A stretch of 56,012 nucleotides of DNA, taken from Gammaproteobacteria bacterium (GTDB taxonomy: Bacteria; Pseudomonadota; Gammaproteobacteria; Thiohalomonadales; Thiohalomonadaceae). The position numbers and the translations under genes are program-made. Location: NCBI GenBank assembly GCA_026196275.1, contig JAPHTQ010000024.1:1-56012 (forward strand), read 5' to 3'. The notes beneath the pieces are model-generated. The model saw only the letters and a program-made list of their open reading frames with translations, had not been told where the DNA came from and ran no database searches. Of the stretch, positions 9,339-19,226 are shown in pieces; the first letter of the stretch is position 1, and the number at the start of each line of letters is the position of its first letter.

Positions 9339-10340
9339 TCAGGTCGGTTCAATCTCCCTCAGGTGCCTGCCCACTGCCAGCCAGGAGCCGCACAGACCCA
9401 GCGACAGGCCTCCCAGCAACAGGGCACCGGCGGTGTCCAGGTCGACCCCTGCGAGATGAAAACTGCTGTTGTACAGACCGGCCAGGTTGTTGACCGGCCC
9501 TGCCAACACCCACAGCGAGGCCTCCACCATGACAAAGGCTATTACCCCGCCGAGCAGGCCATACCAGAAGCCGGTATAGAGAAAGGGGCGGCGGATGAAG
9601 GCGTCAGTCCCGCCGATCAGCTTGGTAATGACAATCTCGTCCCGCCGGTTCTGGATCGCCAGACGGATGGTGTTGCCCACCACCAGCAACACCGCCAGCG
9701 CCAGCAGGCTGGCCAGTACCCAGACCCCGCGGCGACCGATATCCATCAGGCCATAGAGCCGTTTGACCCACTGCATATCCAGCTGTGCCAGATCCACCTT
9801 GGCCTCGCCGCGCAGCTCCTCAACCAGTCGCTGCAGTTGCTCCGGACCCTGCTGCTGCAGCGCCGGGTGGATTACCAGCACCGCCGGCAGCGGATTCTCC
9901 TCAAGCGCCTTGAGCGCATCACCAAAGCCGGAGAGGCGCTGAAACTCGCTCATTGCCTGTTCGGCGGAGATGTAGTCCACACTGGCAATCTCGGAGCGTT
10001 GCTCCAGCTGTGTGGCGAGCGCCAGTGCGCTGCTCTCGGTGGCATCCTTTTGCAGGAATAGCGAGATCTGCGCCGCACTGTCCCAGCCGCTGAGCACCGA
10101 CTGCACATTCTTCAGCATCACATGCAGTCCGGCGGGCATCGCCAGGGCGATGCCGATCACCGCCACCGTCATCAGCGTGGCGAAGGGTCTCCGGCTCAAC
10201 TGTCCCAGTGCGTAGATCAAGGTCTGGGCGTGGCGCAGCAGATAGTTGTTGAGGGCGCTACTGCCGCCCAGACGGCGCCGGCGCGAAGCCCCGCCGTTGC
10301 CGAGTCCATGCTGCTCACGGAGGGTACGGTTACGCTCCAT
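9339..10340 (-). CDS. ftsX: Cell division protein FtsX
   Basis: Integral membrane partner of FtsE; the complex couples septal ring assembly to activation of peptidoglycan hydrolases. From the Met at 10340 (GGAGGGATA just upstream, inside ftsE) it has 333 residues. The N-terminal cytoplasmic part is basic. TM1 is TLMTVAVIGIALAMPAGLHVML, followed by a periplasmic domain. Three further TM helices follow, including WVLASLLALAVLLVVGNTI and GALLLGGLSLGLCGSWLAVG near the C-terminus. The conserved loop AIQNRRDEIVITKLIGGTDAFIRRPFLY is typical. The start overlaps the ftsE stop by 11 nt. The longer frame to 10397 is unlikely, since it would run inside ftsE. Confidence 0.96.
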   Translation of the reverse strand: MERNRTLREQHGLGNGGASRRRRLGGSSALNNYLLRHAQTLIYALGQLSRRPFATLMTVAVIGIALAMPAGLHVMLKNVQSVLSGWDSAAQISLFLQKDATESSALALATQLEQRSEIASVDYISAEQAMSEFQRLSGFGDALKALEENPLPAVLVIHPALQQQGPEQLQRLVEELRGEAKVDLAQLDMQWVKRLYGLMDIGRRGVWVLASLLALAVLLVVGNTIRLAIQNRRDEIVITKLIGGTDAFIRRPFLYTGFWYGLLGGVIAFVMVEASLWVLAGPVNNLAGLYNSSFHLAGVDLDTAGALLLGGLSLGLCGSWLAVGRHLREIEPT

Positions 10341-11013
10341 TATCCCTCCCCCAGAAGCCGTCCCCGGCCAGCTTGCCGTGATCCAGACCCAACACACGGT
10401 ACGGCATGGAGCGGATCAGGGCGTGGTCGTGGCTGGCGATAAGTACACTGACCCCGACCCGGTTAAAGGCCTCGAAGATGCCCATGATCTCCCTTGAGAG
10501 CTCCGGGTCGAGGTTGCCGGTAGGCTCGTCGGCCAGAACCAGCGGCGGTTTGTTGACCACCGCACGGGCGATCCCCACCCGCTGTTGCTCTCCGCCGGAG
10601 AGGGTGATCGGGTAGAGTTTCTCCTTGCCCAGCAGGCCGACTTTGTCCAGCGCGGCGCGCACCCTGCGACCAATCTCATGGTGGCTGTAACCGGCGATGA
10701 TCAGCGGCAGGGCCACGTTGTCGAATACGGTGCGATCGAACAGCAGGCGATGGTCCTGGAAGATCACGCCGATGTTGCGCCGATGGAAGGGGATCTTGCG
10801 CCGGCCCAGTTTGCTGAGGTTCTGTCCATTGACGATCACCTGACCACCGCTGGGGCGCTCGATCAGCGCGATCAGTTTGAGCAGGGTGGATTTGCCGGCG
10901 CCGGAGTGGCCGGTAAGAAAGGCCATCTCTCCCGCCGCCAGATGGTAACTGACATCGTGCAGCGCCTCGTAGCCGCCGGGATAACGTTTACTGACATGGT
11001 TGAAACGGATCAT
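10330..11013 (-). CDS. ftsE: Cell division ATP-binding protein FtsE
   Basis: ABC ATPase of the FtsEX complex, 227 residues. Walker A is GHSGAGKST (about 35-43), the Q-loop is in GVIFQDHRLL, the signature is LSGGEQQRVGIARA, Walker B is PLVLADEPTGNLD, and the H-loop is in VLIASHDHALI. It lies between ftsY and ftsX in the conserved ftsYEX order. Confidence 0.98.
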   Translation of the reverse strand: MIRFNHVSKRYPGGYEALHDVSYHLAAGEMAFLTGHSGAGKSTLLKLIALIERPSGGQVIVNGQNLSKLGRRKIPFHRRNIGVIFQDHRLLFDRTVFDNVALPLIIAGYSHHEIGRRVRAALDKVGLLGKEKLYPITLSGGEQQRVGIARAVVNKPPLVLADEPTGNLDPELSREIMGIFEAFNRVGVSVLIASHDHALIRSMPYRVLGLDHGKLAGDGFWGRDNGA

Positions 11014-11059
11014 AAAATCAGTTGCCAGTTACACGTAGCTAGAAGGGATAATGTTCTTG

Positions 11060-12046
11060 TCACTTGTCACTTTCAAAAAGTGCGTCAACGAACTCGTGCG
11101 CCTCGAACACGCGCAAATCATCGATGCTCTCGCCGACGCCGATAAAGCGGATCGGCAGTCCCATCTTTTTCGCGATGGCAAAGATGATCCCCCCTTTGGC
11201 GGTCCCGTCCAATTTGGTCAGAACGATGCCGCTGACATCGACCGCGGCCTGGAACTGCTGCGCCTGATTCAGCGCGTTCTGACCGGTGCCAGCATCCAGT
11301 ACCAGCAGCACCTCGTGCGGGGCGCTCTCATCCAGCTTGCCCATGACCCGCCGGACCTTCCTCAACTCCTCCATCAGGTTCGCCTGGGTATGCAGACGCC
11401 CAGCGGTGTCGGCGATCACCACATCGATGCCACGGGACTGTCCGGCCTGGATGGCATCGAAGATCACCGAAGCCGAATCGGCACCGCTGTGCTGGGCGAT
11501 CACCGGAATGTCGTTGCGCTCCCCCCACACCTGCAGCTGCTCCACCGCGGCGGCACGGAAGGTGTCCCCCGCTGCCAGCATCACCGATTTGCCCTCGTTC
11601 TGCAGCCGCTTGGCCAGCTTGCCGATGGTGGTAGTCTTGCCGGCACCGTTAATACCCACCACCAGGATGACATAGGGCTTTTTGCTGCTGTCGATCTGCA
11701 GCGGCACGCTGCAGGGGGCGAGCATCTCCTGCATATCCTCCCGCAGTGCCACCATCAGCGCCTCGCTGTCGGCCAGCTGTTTGCGGGAGACCCGTCGGGT
11801 CAGATCGGCGATGATCGCCTGGGTCGCCTCGACCCCCATATCGGCGACCAGCAGCTGGGTCTCGATCTCCTCCAGCAGCTCATCATCGATCTCCTTCCTG
11901 CCCAGCACCAGATCACCGATCCCCTCGGTGAGAGTGCCGCGGGTGCGGCTCAGGCCGCTCTTCAACCGGGCGAACAGACCGGGCTTTTTCTCCTGGACCT
12001 GCTGCTCGTCCTGCCGCTCTTTTTTACCTTTTCCAAAACCAAACAT
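11060..12046 (-). CDS. ftsY: Signal recognition particle receptor FtsY
   Basis: SRP receptor GTPase that docks ribosome-nascent-chain complexes at the membrane. It has 328 residues, with a short charged N-terminal region (KGKKERQDEQQVQEKK) rather than the very long acidic A domain of E. coli. The N domain (about 30-110) is followed by the G domain: G1 GINGAGKTTTIGKLA, DTFRAAAVEQL, G3 DTAGRLHTQANLMEEL, G4 TKLDGTAKGG, and the C-terminal closing motif FIGVGESIDDLRVF. It is the first gene of ftsYEX and is divergent from the M16 peptidase pair. Confidence 0.97.
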   Translation of the reverse strand: MFGFGKGKKERQDEQQVQEKKPGLFARLKSGLSRTRGTLTEGIGDLVLGRKEIDDELLEEIETQLLVADMGVEATQAIIADLTRRVSRKQLADSEALMVALREDMQEMLAPCSVPLQIDSSKKPYVILVVGINGAGKTTTIGKLAKRLQNEGKSVMLAAGDTFRAAAVEQLQVWGERNDIPVIAQHSGADSASVIFDAIQAGQSRGIDVVIADTAGRLHTQANLMEELRKVRRVMGKLDESAPHEVLLVLDAGTGQNALNQAQQFQAAVDVSGIVLTKLDGTAKGGIIFAIAKKMGLPIRFIGVGESIDDLRVFEAHEFVDALFESDK

Positions 12047-12192
12047 GGGTCTAATCCGGGATAATGTTGAACCTGGGCCCCGGCAGCGTTGTCACTACAG
12101 AGCACGGGAGCCTCAAAGGGGTTATCCTACCACCTCGCCCAGCGGCGGGTAAGCAATTAAGAATGCACCACTTAAACAAACAGGCATTGCCT

Positions 12193-13605
12193 ATGTTGAG
12201 ACAATCGATCCGCTTCACATCCTTGTTACTGGCTGCGCTGCTCGGCGGCTGCACCCAGCTTCCGGTCAATACTGAAGGGGGCAAAATCGCCACCAGCGAT
12301 GATGGCACCATCCACGAGTACCGGCTGGATAACGGCATGCAGCTCATCGTCAAGGAGGACCACCGTGCGCCGGTGATGATCTCCCAGCTCTGGTACAAGG
12401 TCGGCGCCAGTTACGAGCATATCGGTATCACCGGCGTCTCCCATGTTCTGGAACATATGATGTTCAAGGGTACCGAGAAACACCCTGCCGGCGAGTTTTC
12501 CCGCATTATCGCCGAGAATGGCGGCAGCGAGAACGCCTTTACCGGCCGGGACTACACCTCCTACTTCCAGCAGCTGGAGAAGAGCCGCCTGCCCATCGCC
12601 TTCGAACTGGAGGCCGACCGCATGCGCAACCTGCAGCTGCCGCAAGAGGAGTTTCTCAAAGAGGCCAAGGTGGTGATGGAGGAGCGGCGCCTGCGCACCG
12701 AGGACAAGCCCACCGCCCTGACCTACGAGAAGTTCATGGCCACCGCCTTCCAGGTCAACCCCTACCACAACCCGGTAATCGGCTGGATGGACGACCTGAA
12801 AAATCTCACCGTTGAGGATCTGCAGCAGTGGTACCGCACCTGGTACGCCCCCAATAACGCCACCCTGGTGGTGGCCGGCGATGTAGACCCCGACGCGGTC
12901 TACGCCCTGGCGCAAAAGCACTTCGGCGACATCGAGCCGAGCGTGCTGCCGCCGCAGAAGCCGCGCAGCGAACCGGAGCAGCACGGCGAGCGGCGCATCA
13001 CCGTACGTCAGCCGGCGGAGCTGCCGATGCTGCTGATGGGTTACAAGACACCCACCCTGCGCACCGCCGAGGCCCCCTGGAAGGCCTACGCCATGGAGGT
13101 GCTGGTCAACATCCTCGACGGCGACGACAGTGCCCGCATTACCCGTGAGCTGGTGCGCGGCGAGGAGCTGGCCGCCAGCGCCGGCGCCGGCTACGACCTG
13201 CAGGCGCGCCACGATACCCTGCTGCTGCTGCAGGGCACCCCGGCGCAGGGACGCAGCATCGATGAGCTGGAGGCGGCGCTGCGCCTGCAGATCGACCGAC
13301 TACAGAACGAACTGGTCAGCCGAGAAGAGCTGGCGCGGATCAAGGCGCAGGTCACCGCCGCCAAGGTCTACGAGCTGGACTCGATCTTCTACCAGGCGAT
13401 GCAGCTCGGCATGCTGGAGACGGTCGGTCTCGACTGGCGCGAGGCGGAGCGCTACGTGGAGCGCATCAACGCGATCACCCCGGAACAGGTGAGAATTGTG
13501 GCGCGGGAGTTCCTGCGCCCCGAGCGGCTAACCGTCGCCACACTCGATCCGCTGCCCCTCGACGACAATACCAGTGCCATGGAGGTGAACCATGCCGCTC
13601 GCTAA
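12193..13605 (+). CDS. M16 family zinc metallopeptidase, catalytic subunit (lipoprotein)
   Basis: Pitrilysin/insulinase-type protease, 470 residues from the Met at 12193. That start opens a lipoprotein signal, MLRQSIRFTSLLLAALLGGC, whose lipobox LGGC is followed by Thr, fitting outer-membrane sorting. The inverted zinc motif HxxEH is in GVSHVLEHMMFKGT, with the third ligand Glu in FELEADRMRN. The M16 C-terminal half follows (SIDELEAALRLQIDRLQ...). In-frame codons back to 12064 have no family similarity. The next gene encodes a partner lacking the zinc motif and overlaps by 14 nt, so a heterodimeric envelope protease is likely. Its substrate is unknown. Confidence 0.94.
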   Translation: MLRQSIRFTSLLLAALLGGCTQLPVNTEGGKIATSDDGTIHEYRLDNGMQLIVKEDHRAPVMISQLWYKVGASYEHIGITGVSHVLEHMMFKGTEKHPAGEFSRIIAENGGSENAFTGRDYTSYFQQLEKSRLPIAFELEADRMRNLQLPQEEFLKEAKVVMEERRLRTEDKPTALTYEKFMATAFQVNPYHNPVIGWMDDLKNLTVEDLQQWYRTWYAPNNATLVVAGDVDPDAVYALAQKHFGDIEPSVLPPQKPRSEPEQHGERRITVRQPAELPMLLMGYKTPTLRTAEAPWKAYAMEVLVNILDGDDSARITRELVRGEELAASAGAGYDLQARHDTLLLLQGTPAQGRSIDELEAALRLQIDRLQNELVSREELARIKAQVTAAKVYELDSIFYQAMQLGMLETVGLDWREAERYVERINAITPEQVRIVAREFLRPERLTVATLDPLPLDDNTSAMEVNHAAR

Positions 13606-14908
13606 ACGACTGTTCGCCCCCCTGCTACTGGCCCTGTTGAGCATTGGCGGTAATGCCGCACTGGCCGTCCCCGACATCCAGCACTGGCGTACCGACAACG
13701 GCGCCCGGGTCTATTTCGTCGAGGCGCCGGAACTGCCGATGGTGGATATCCGCGTGGTCTTCGATGCCGGCGCCGCCCGCGGCGGCGGGCTGCCGGGGCT
13801 GGCGATGCTCACCAACGGCATGCTGGAGGAGGGGGCCGGCGGCCTCGATGCCGACACCATCGCACGCCGCTTCGCCTCCTTGGGCGCTCGCTTCTCTGCC
13901 AGCTCCCACCGCGACATGGCCACCGCCGGCCTGCGCTCACTGACGAAACCTGAGCTGCTACAACCGGCGATGGAGACCTTCGCCCTGCTGCTGTCGCAAC
14001 CCGACTTCCCCGCCGCTGCACTGGAACGGGTGCGCAAACAGATGCTCACCGGCCTGCAGCACGAAGAGCAGCAGCCGGACGAGATCGCCAGCAAGGCCTT
14101 CTATCGTACCCTCTACGGTGACCACCCCTACGCCTCTCCCCCCGGCGGCACCCGTGCCAGCATCGAGGCGATCAGCCGCGACGATGTCGAGGCATACTAC
14201 CGGCGCTACTACGTGGGCGCCAACGCCACGGTCGCTATCGTCGGCGCGGTCGACCGCGGCCAGGCGATGCAGCTGGCGGAGCAGGCGGTGGGCGGACTTA
14301 AAACAGGTCACCCGGCCGAGACACTACACCCCGTCGCCTCTCTGCAAGAGGCCCAACGCGAACATATCGATCACCCCTCCAGCCAGACCCATGTGCTGAT
14401 GGGGCAGCCCGGTGTCTCCCGCGGCGACCCCGACTACTTCCCGCTCTATCTGGGCAACCACATCCTCGGCGGCAGCGGCCTGGTCTCGCGTATCAGCGAG
14501 GAGGTGCGGGAGAAGCGCGGCCTCTCCTACAGCGCCTACAGCTACTTCTCACCGATGCGGGCAAAGGGACCCTTTGTCCTCGGCCTGCAGACCCGCAACG
14601 AGACTGCCGGCAAGGCGCTGCAGGTGCTGCGCGACACCCTGGTCGACTTCCGTAGCGAAGGCCCCACCGGCGAGGAGCTGGAGGCGGCGAAGAGGAACAT
14701 TACCGGCGGTTTCGCCCTCAAGGTCGACTCCAACAGCGACATTCTCGGCTATATCGCGATGATCGGTTTCTACCAACTGCCGCTGGACTACCTCGAACGT
14801 TTCAACGAGCGCGTCGAGGCGGTCACCGCCGCGCAGATCCGCGATGCGTTCCGCCGACGAGTCAACCCGGAGACGATGGTCACTGTCACCGTCGGAGCGC
14901 CGCAGTAG
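13592..14908 (+). CDS. M16 family peptidase-like protein, non-catalytic subunit
   Basis: 438 residues with a Sec signal peptide (MPLAKRLFAPLLLALLSIGGNAALA, then VPDIQHW). The M16 fold is clear, but where HxxEH should stand it reads MLTNGMLEEG, so zinc cannot be bound. The C-terminal R/Y-type motif REKRGLSYSAYSYFSP, which helps bind substrate in non-catalytic M16B subunits, is kept. The ATG lies within the last codons of the catalytic subunit, so translation is coupled. It is probably a periplasmic obligate partner of the preceding lipoprotein. Confidence 0.93.
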   Translation: MPLAKRLFAPLLLALLSIGGNAALAVPDIQHWRTDNGARVYFVEAPELPMVDIRVVFDAGAARGGGLPGLAMLTNGMLEEGAGGLDADTIARRFASLGARFSASSHRDMATAGLRSLTKPELLQPAMETFALLLSQPDFPAAALERVRKQMLTGLQHEEQQPDEIASKAFYRTLYGDHPYASPPGGTRASIEAISRDDVEAYYRRYYVGANATVAIVGAVDRGQAMQLAEQAVGGLKTGHPAETLHPVASLQEAQREHIDHPSSQTHVLMGQPGVSRGDPDYFPLYLGNHILGGSGLVSRISEEVREKRGLSYSAYSYFSPMRAKGPFVLGLQTRNETAGKALQVLRDTLVDFRSEGPTGEELEAAKRNITGGFALKVDSNSDILGYIAMIGFYQLPLDYLERFNERVEAVTAAQIRDAFRRRVNPETMVTVTVGAPQ

Positions 14909-14909
14909 C

Positions 14910-15482
14910 ATGGCGAAGGGCAGGCGACCGGGTGGTAGCAACACCCTGCGCATCATCGGCGGCCAGTGGCGCGGCCGAAAACTGCGCTTCGCCGACGGCG
15001 AGGGGCTGCGCCCCACCACCGATCGGGTACGCGAGACGCTGTTCAACTGGCTGCAGCCGGTGATCAACGGTGCCCGCTGTCTCGACCTCTTCGCCGGCAG
15101 CGGTGCACTGGGACTGGAGGCGCTCTCCCGCGGCGCCGCCAAAGTAGTCTTTCTCGATACCAACCCGCGCGCCATCGCCACCCTGAAGGAGAACCTGTCA
15201 CTGCTGCATGCCGACAACGGGCGGGTGATTCGGAGTGACGCTCTGGACTACCTCAGCGGCGATGAGGGCCGCTTCGATGTGGTCTTTATCGATCCGCCGT
15301 TCCGCCGCGACTTGCTGCAGCCGGCACTGCAGCGGCTGGCGGCCGGCGACTGGCTCGCACCGGGCGCACGGGTCTACCTGGAGCTGGAGTCCGAACAGGG
15401 CGAGCCCGAACTACCTGATGGGTGGGAGCTGCTGCGCAGCAAAAAGGCCGGGCAGGTGGCCTATTACTTAGTTCAAAGTTGA
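14910..15482 (+). CDS. rsmD: 16S rRNA (guanine966-N2)-methyltransferase
   Basis: Methylates G966 in helix 31 of 16S rRNA. It has 190 residues from the ATG at 14910, one base after the stop of the M16 gene. RIIGGQWRGRKLRFADGEGLRPTTDRVRETLFNWL is the RsmD N-terminal signature, split by the RPT-RVRE motif. SAM motif I is CLDLFAGSGALGLEAL and the catalytic N-methyltransferase motif is DPPF. The last residues (YYLVQS) and the stop fall at the start of a family-B palindrome. Its position before coaD is conserved in many Gammaproteobacteria. Confidence 0.96.
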   Translation: MAKGRRPGGSNTLRIIGGQWRGRKLRFADGEGLRPTTDRVRETLFNWLQPVINGARCLDLFAGSGALGLEALSRGAAKVVFLDTNPRAIATLKENLSLLHADNGRVIRSDALDYLSGDEGRFDVVFIDPPFRRDLLQPALQRLAAGDWLAPGARVYLELESEQGEPELPDGWELLRSKKAGQVAYYLVQS

Positions 15483-15483
15483 A

Positions 15484-16452
<969 letters not shown>

Positions 16453-16477
16453 GCCGCTCCCGGCTGGCTGCCAGAAG

Positions 16478-16499
16478 AGGCCCCTCCGGGGCCTTTTTT
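16478..16499 (+). terminator. Rho-independent terminator after the ferredoxin gene
   Basis: Stem AGGCCCC / GGGGCCT with a TCC loop, followed by TTTTT. It lies 25 nt after the ferredoxin stop and just before ggt, which therefore needs its own promoter or read-through. Confidence 0.85.
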
Positions 16500-16533
16500 G
16501 TCGCTAAAGGTCCTCAGTCGCAAGGGAAAAGCC

Positions 16534-18234
16534 ATGAGAATACTGGTTACGCTGCTGTTACTCCTCCCCTGCCTGGTATTGGCCAGCGTCGAGAAACCGC
16601 CGGCATCGGCCATCGCCAGCGCCCACCCGTTGGCCACCGAAGCGGGGATGGAGATCCTGCAGGCGGGCGGAAACGCCTTTGATGCCGCCGTGGCGGTCAG
16701 TGCGGCCCTGGCCGTGGTCGAACCCTACAGCTCGGGGATCGGGGGTGGCGGTTTCTGGCTACTGCACCGCGCGGAGGATGGCTTTGAGACCATGCTCGAT
16801 GGTCGCGAGCGGGCGCCGCTGGCAGCACAGCGTGACATGTACCTGGATGCGGAGGGCGAGGTCATCCCGGGGCTGTCGATGGACGGTCCGCTGGCCGCCG
16901 GTATCCCGGGCGAGCCGGCCGCCCTGGCACACCTCAGCGAACACTACGGGCGGCTGACCCTGGCACGCAGCCTGGTCCCGGCGATCCGCCTGGCCCGTGA
17001 AGGGTTTCCGGTTACCGAACACTACCGCAAAATGGCCACATTCCGCCTGCCGGTGTTGCGCCGCTACCCGCAGGCTGCGGCCATCTTCCTCAAAGGGGGC
17101 GAGGTACCGTCACTCGGACACCTCATCAGGCAGCCGGCACTGGCTCGCACCCTGGAGGCAATGGCACAAGAGGGCGCCGACGGCTTCTACCGTGGCCCTG
17201 TCGCCAAGGCGCTGATCGAGGCGGTTACCTCGGCTGGCGGTAACTGGCAACATGCGGATCTGCAGCAATATGAGGTGGTCGAGCGTGAGCCGATCCGCAG
17301 CGATTATCGCGGGCTGCGCATCACCTCTGCCGCTCCCCCCTCCTCCGGTGGCGTGGCACTGGCCACGATGCTCAATATCCTGGAGCAGTTCCCGCTGGAA
17401 CGGCTGGACAAGGTACAACGCAGCCACCTCGTGGTCGAGGCGATGCGCCGCGCCTACCGTGACCGGGCCGAATACCTCGGTGATACCGACTTTGTCGAGG
17501 TTCCGCTGCAACGCCTGACCAGCAGCGACTATGCCGCAGGCCTGGCCGCCTCGGTCCGCCTCGACCGGGCCACCGCCAGCCATGAGCTGCCGTCGGCCAC
17601 CGCGGAGATCGGCGGCAATCACACCACCCACTTCTCTATCCTCGACCATGAAGGCAACTACGTCTCGGCCACCCTGAGTATCAATTACCCGTTCGGTTCA
17701 GGCTTTGTCGCCGCTGGGACCGGGGTGCTGCTCAACGATGAGATGGACGACTTCTCCGCCAAACCCGGCAGCCCCAACGCCTATGGCCTGGTGGGTGCCG
17801 AGGCCAACGCCATCGCCCCCGGCAAGCGCATGCTCTCCAGCATGTCACCGACCTTCGTCAGCGGCCCTGACGGCGTCGCCATCCTCGGTACACCCGGCGG
17901 CAGCCGTATCATCACCATGGTGCTGCTGGGGATCCTCGAGGTCGCCGACGGCAAGGGGGCCGAGGGGTGGGTCTCCCGTCCGCGTTTCCACCACCAGTAC
18001 CTGCCCGACACCCTCTATTACGAAGCGGATGCCTTCGATGAGGATGAGGCCTTTAAACTGGAGGCTCTCGGACACCGCCTCGAGCGCGCCGAGGGGCGCT
18101 GGGGCAACATGCAGGCGGTGCACTGGCACAAAAAAGAGAACCGTGTGGAGGCCGCCAGCGATCCCAGGGTCGAGGGGCTGGCCCGCGTCCGTGAACAGAA
18201 ACAACACCAGGGAGTCGATGATGAGCCATTATGA
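16534..18234 (+). CDS. ggt: Gamma-glutamyltranspeptidase / glutathione hydrolase
   Basis: Periplasmic N-terminal-nucleophile hydrolase that cleaves gamma-glutamyl bonds of glutathione and related peptides. It has 566 residues from the ATG at 16534, which opens a signal peptide (MRILVTLLLLLPCLVLAS). The substrate-binding region is ASAHPLATEAGMEILQAGGNAFDAAVA. The autoprocessing site is the Thr in GGNHTTHFSILD, which becomes the N-terminus of the small subunit; the glycine-rich GTPGGSRIITMVL follows. It overlaps the next gene by 14 nt. Confidence 0.95.
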   Translation: MRILVTLLLLLPCLVLASVEKPPASAIASAHPLATEAGMEILQAGGNAFDAAVAVSAALAVVEPYSSGIGGGGFWLLHRAEDGFETMLDGRERAPLAAQRDMYLDAEGEVIPGLSMDGPLAAGIPGEPAALAHLSEHYGRLTLARSLVPAIRLAREGFPVTEHYRKMATFRLPVLRRYPQAAAIFLKGGEVPSLGHLIRQPALARTLEAMAQEGADGFYRGPVAKALIEAVTSAGGNWQHADLQQYEVVEREPIRSDYRGLRITSAAPPSSGGVALATMLNILEQFPLERLDKVQRSHLVVEAMRRAYRDRAEYLGDTDFVEVPLQRLTSSDYAAGLAASVRLDRATASHELPSATAEIGGNHTTHFSILDHEGNYVSATLSINYPFGSGFVAAGTGVLLNDEMDDFSAKPGSPNAYGLVGAEANAIAPGKRMLSSMSPTFVSGPDGVAILGTPGGSRIITMVLLGILEVADGKGAEGWVSRPRFHHQYLPDTLYYEADAFDEDEAFKLEALGHRLERAEGRWGNMQAVHWHKKENRVEAASDPRVEGLARVREQKQHQGVDDEPL

Positions 18235-19183
18235 TGTCTTCAACGGCGATGCCGATGGCCTCTGCGCACTGCAGCAACTGAGGCTGGAAAACCCCATCGA
18301 TGATGCGGTGCTGGTCACCGGCGTCAAGCGCGATATCGCGCTGCTGCAGCAGGTTACAGCCTCAGCGGGCGATACGATCACCGTGCTCGACATCTCCCTG
18401 GACAAGAACCGCGAAGCGCTGGAATCCGCCCTTGCCGCCGGTGCCAGCGTCGACTACTTCGATCACCACTTCGCTGGCGAGATCCCGCAACATCCGAAAC
18501 TCACCACCCATATCGACACCTCGCCGGAGATCTGTACCAGTCTGCTGGTCAACGACTCGCTGCAGAGTGCCCGTCTGGCCTGGGCGGTCGCCGGCGCCTA
18601 CGGCGACAACTTCCACGACGCGGCACGCGCTGCCGCTGCCCCGCTCGGCCTTAACGAGCAACAACTGGAGGCACTGTGTGAGCTGGGCACGCTGCTCAAC
18701 TACAACGGCTACGGCAACGAGGTTGCCGACCTCTTCTTCCATCCGCGGGAGTTGGCGCTGAAGCTGCGCCCCTACGCCAACCCATTCGCATTTATCGCCC
18801 ATGAGCCCGCCTACCAAGCCCTGCGCCAGGGCTATGCCGACGACATGGCCCGGGTCGATGCGTTAGAGCCCGAACTGGCGGATGACGAGGTCGCACTGTT
18901 CATCATGCCTGATGCCCCCTGGAGTCGTCGGGTCAGTGGCGTCTACGGCAACCTGCTGGCGCGCAACCATCCGCAGCGGGCCCATGCGATCCTCACCGCC
19001 CTCGAGGACGGTGCCTTCCGCGTCAGCATCCGTGCGCCGCTGACCCGACGTACCGGCGCCGATACCCTGTGCCGAGAGTTTCCCTCAGGCGGCGGGCGGG
19101 CCGCCGCGGCGGGGATCAACCGGCTGGAGGCCGGCGAGTACGGCCACTTTATCGACCGTTTTGCCCACTACTTCAGGTGCTAA
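18221..19183 (+). CDS. DHH superfamily phosphoesterase, specificity unknown
   Basis: 320 residues. The metal-binding motifs of DHH phosphoesterases are present: DADG in FNGDADGLCAL (about residues 7-18), VLDIS, and FDHHF near residue 82. The C-terminal DHHA1-type substrate motif is FPSGGGRAAAAGIN. The family includes exopolyphosphatases, nanoRNases and cyclic-dinucleotide phosphodiesterases; which applies here cannot be read from the sequence. Start: an ATG-ATG pair at 18218/18221 follows GGGAG, and spacing favours the second. The start lies inside ggt, so translation is coupled, although ggt is periplasmic and this protein has no signal peptide. Confidence 0.9.
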   Translation: MSHYDVFNGDADGLCALQQLRLENPIDDAVLVTGVKRDIALLQQVTASAGDTITVLDISLDKNREALESALAAGASVDYFDHHFAGEIPQHPKLTTHIDTSPEICTSLLVNDSLQSARLAWAVAGAYGDNFHDAARAAAAPLGLNEQQLEALCELGTLLNYNGYGNEVADLFFHPRELALKLRPYANPFAFIAHEPAYQALRQGYADDMARVDALEPELADDEVALFIMPDAPWSRRVSGVYGNLLARNHPQRAHAILTALEDGAFRVSIRAPLTRRTGADTLCREFPSGGGRAAAAGINRLEAGEYGHFIDRFAHYFRC

Positions 19184-19226
19184 GGGTGCTGGTCAAAATG
19201 TTGTCAACACCGAGGGCGTGCGTGGT

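Noticed and set aside
11051-12064. A 337-codon plus-strand frame antisense to ftsY
   Set aside because: Complementary shadow of ftsY, without a ribosome binding site or domain.
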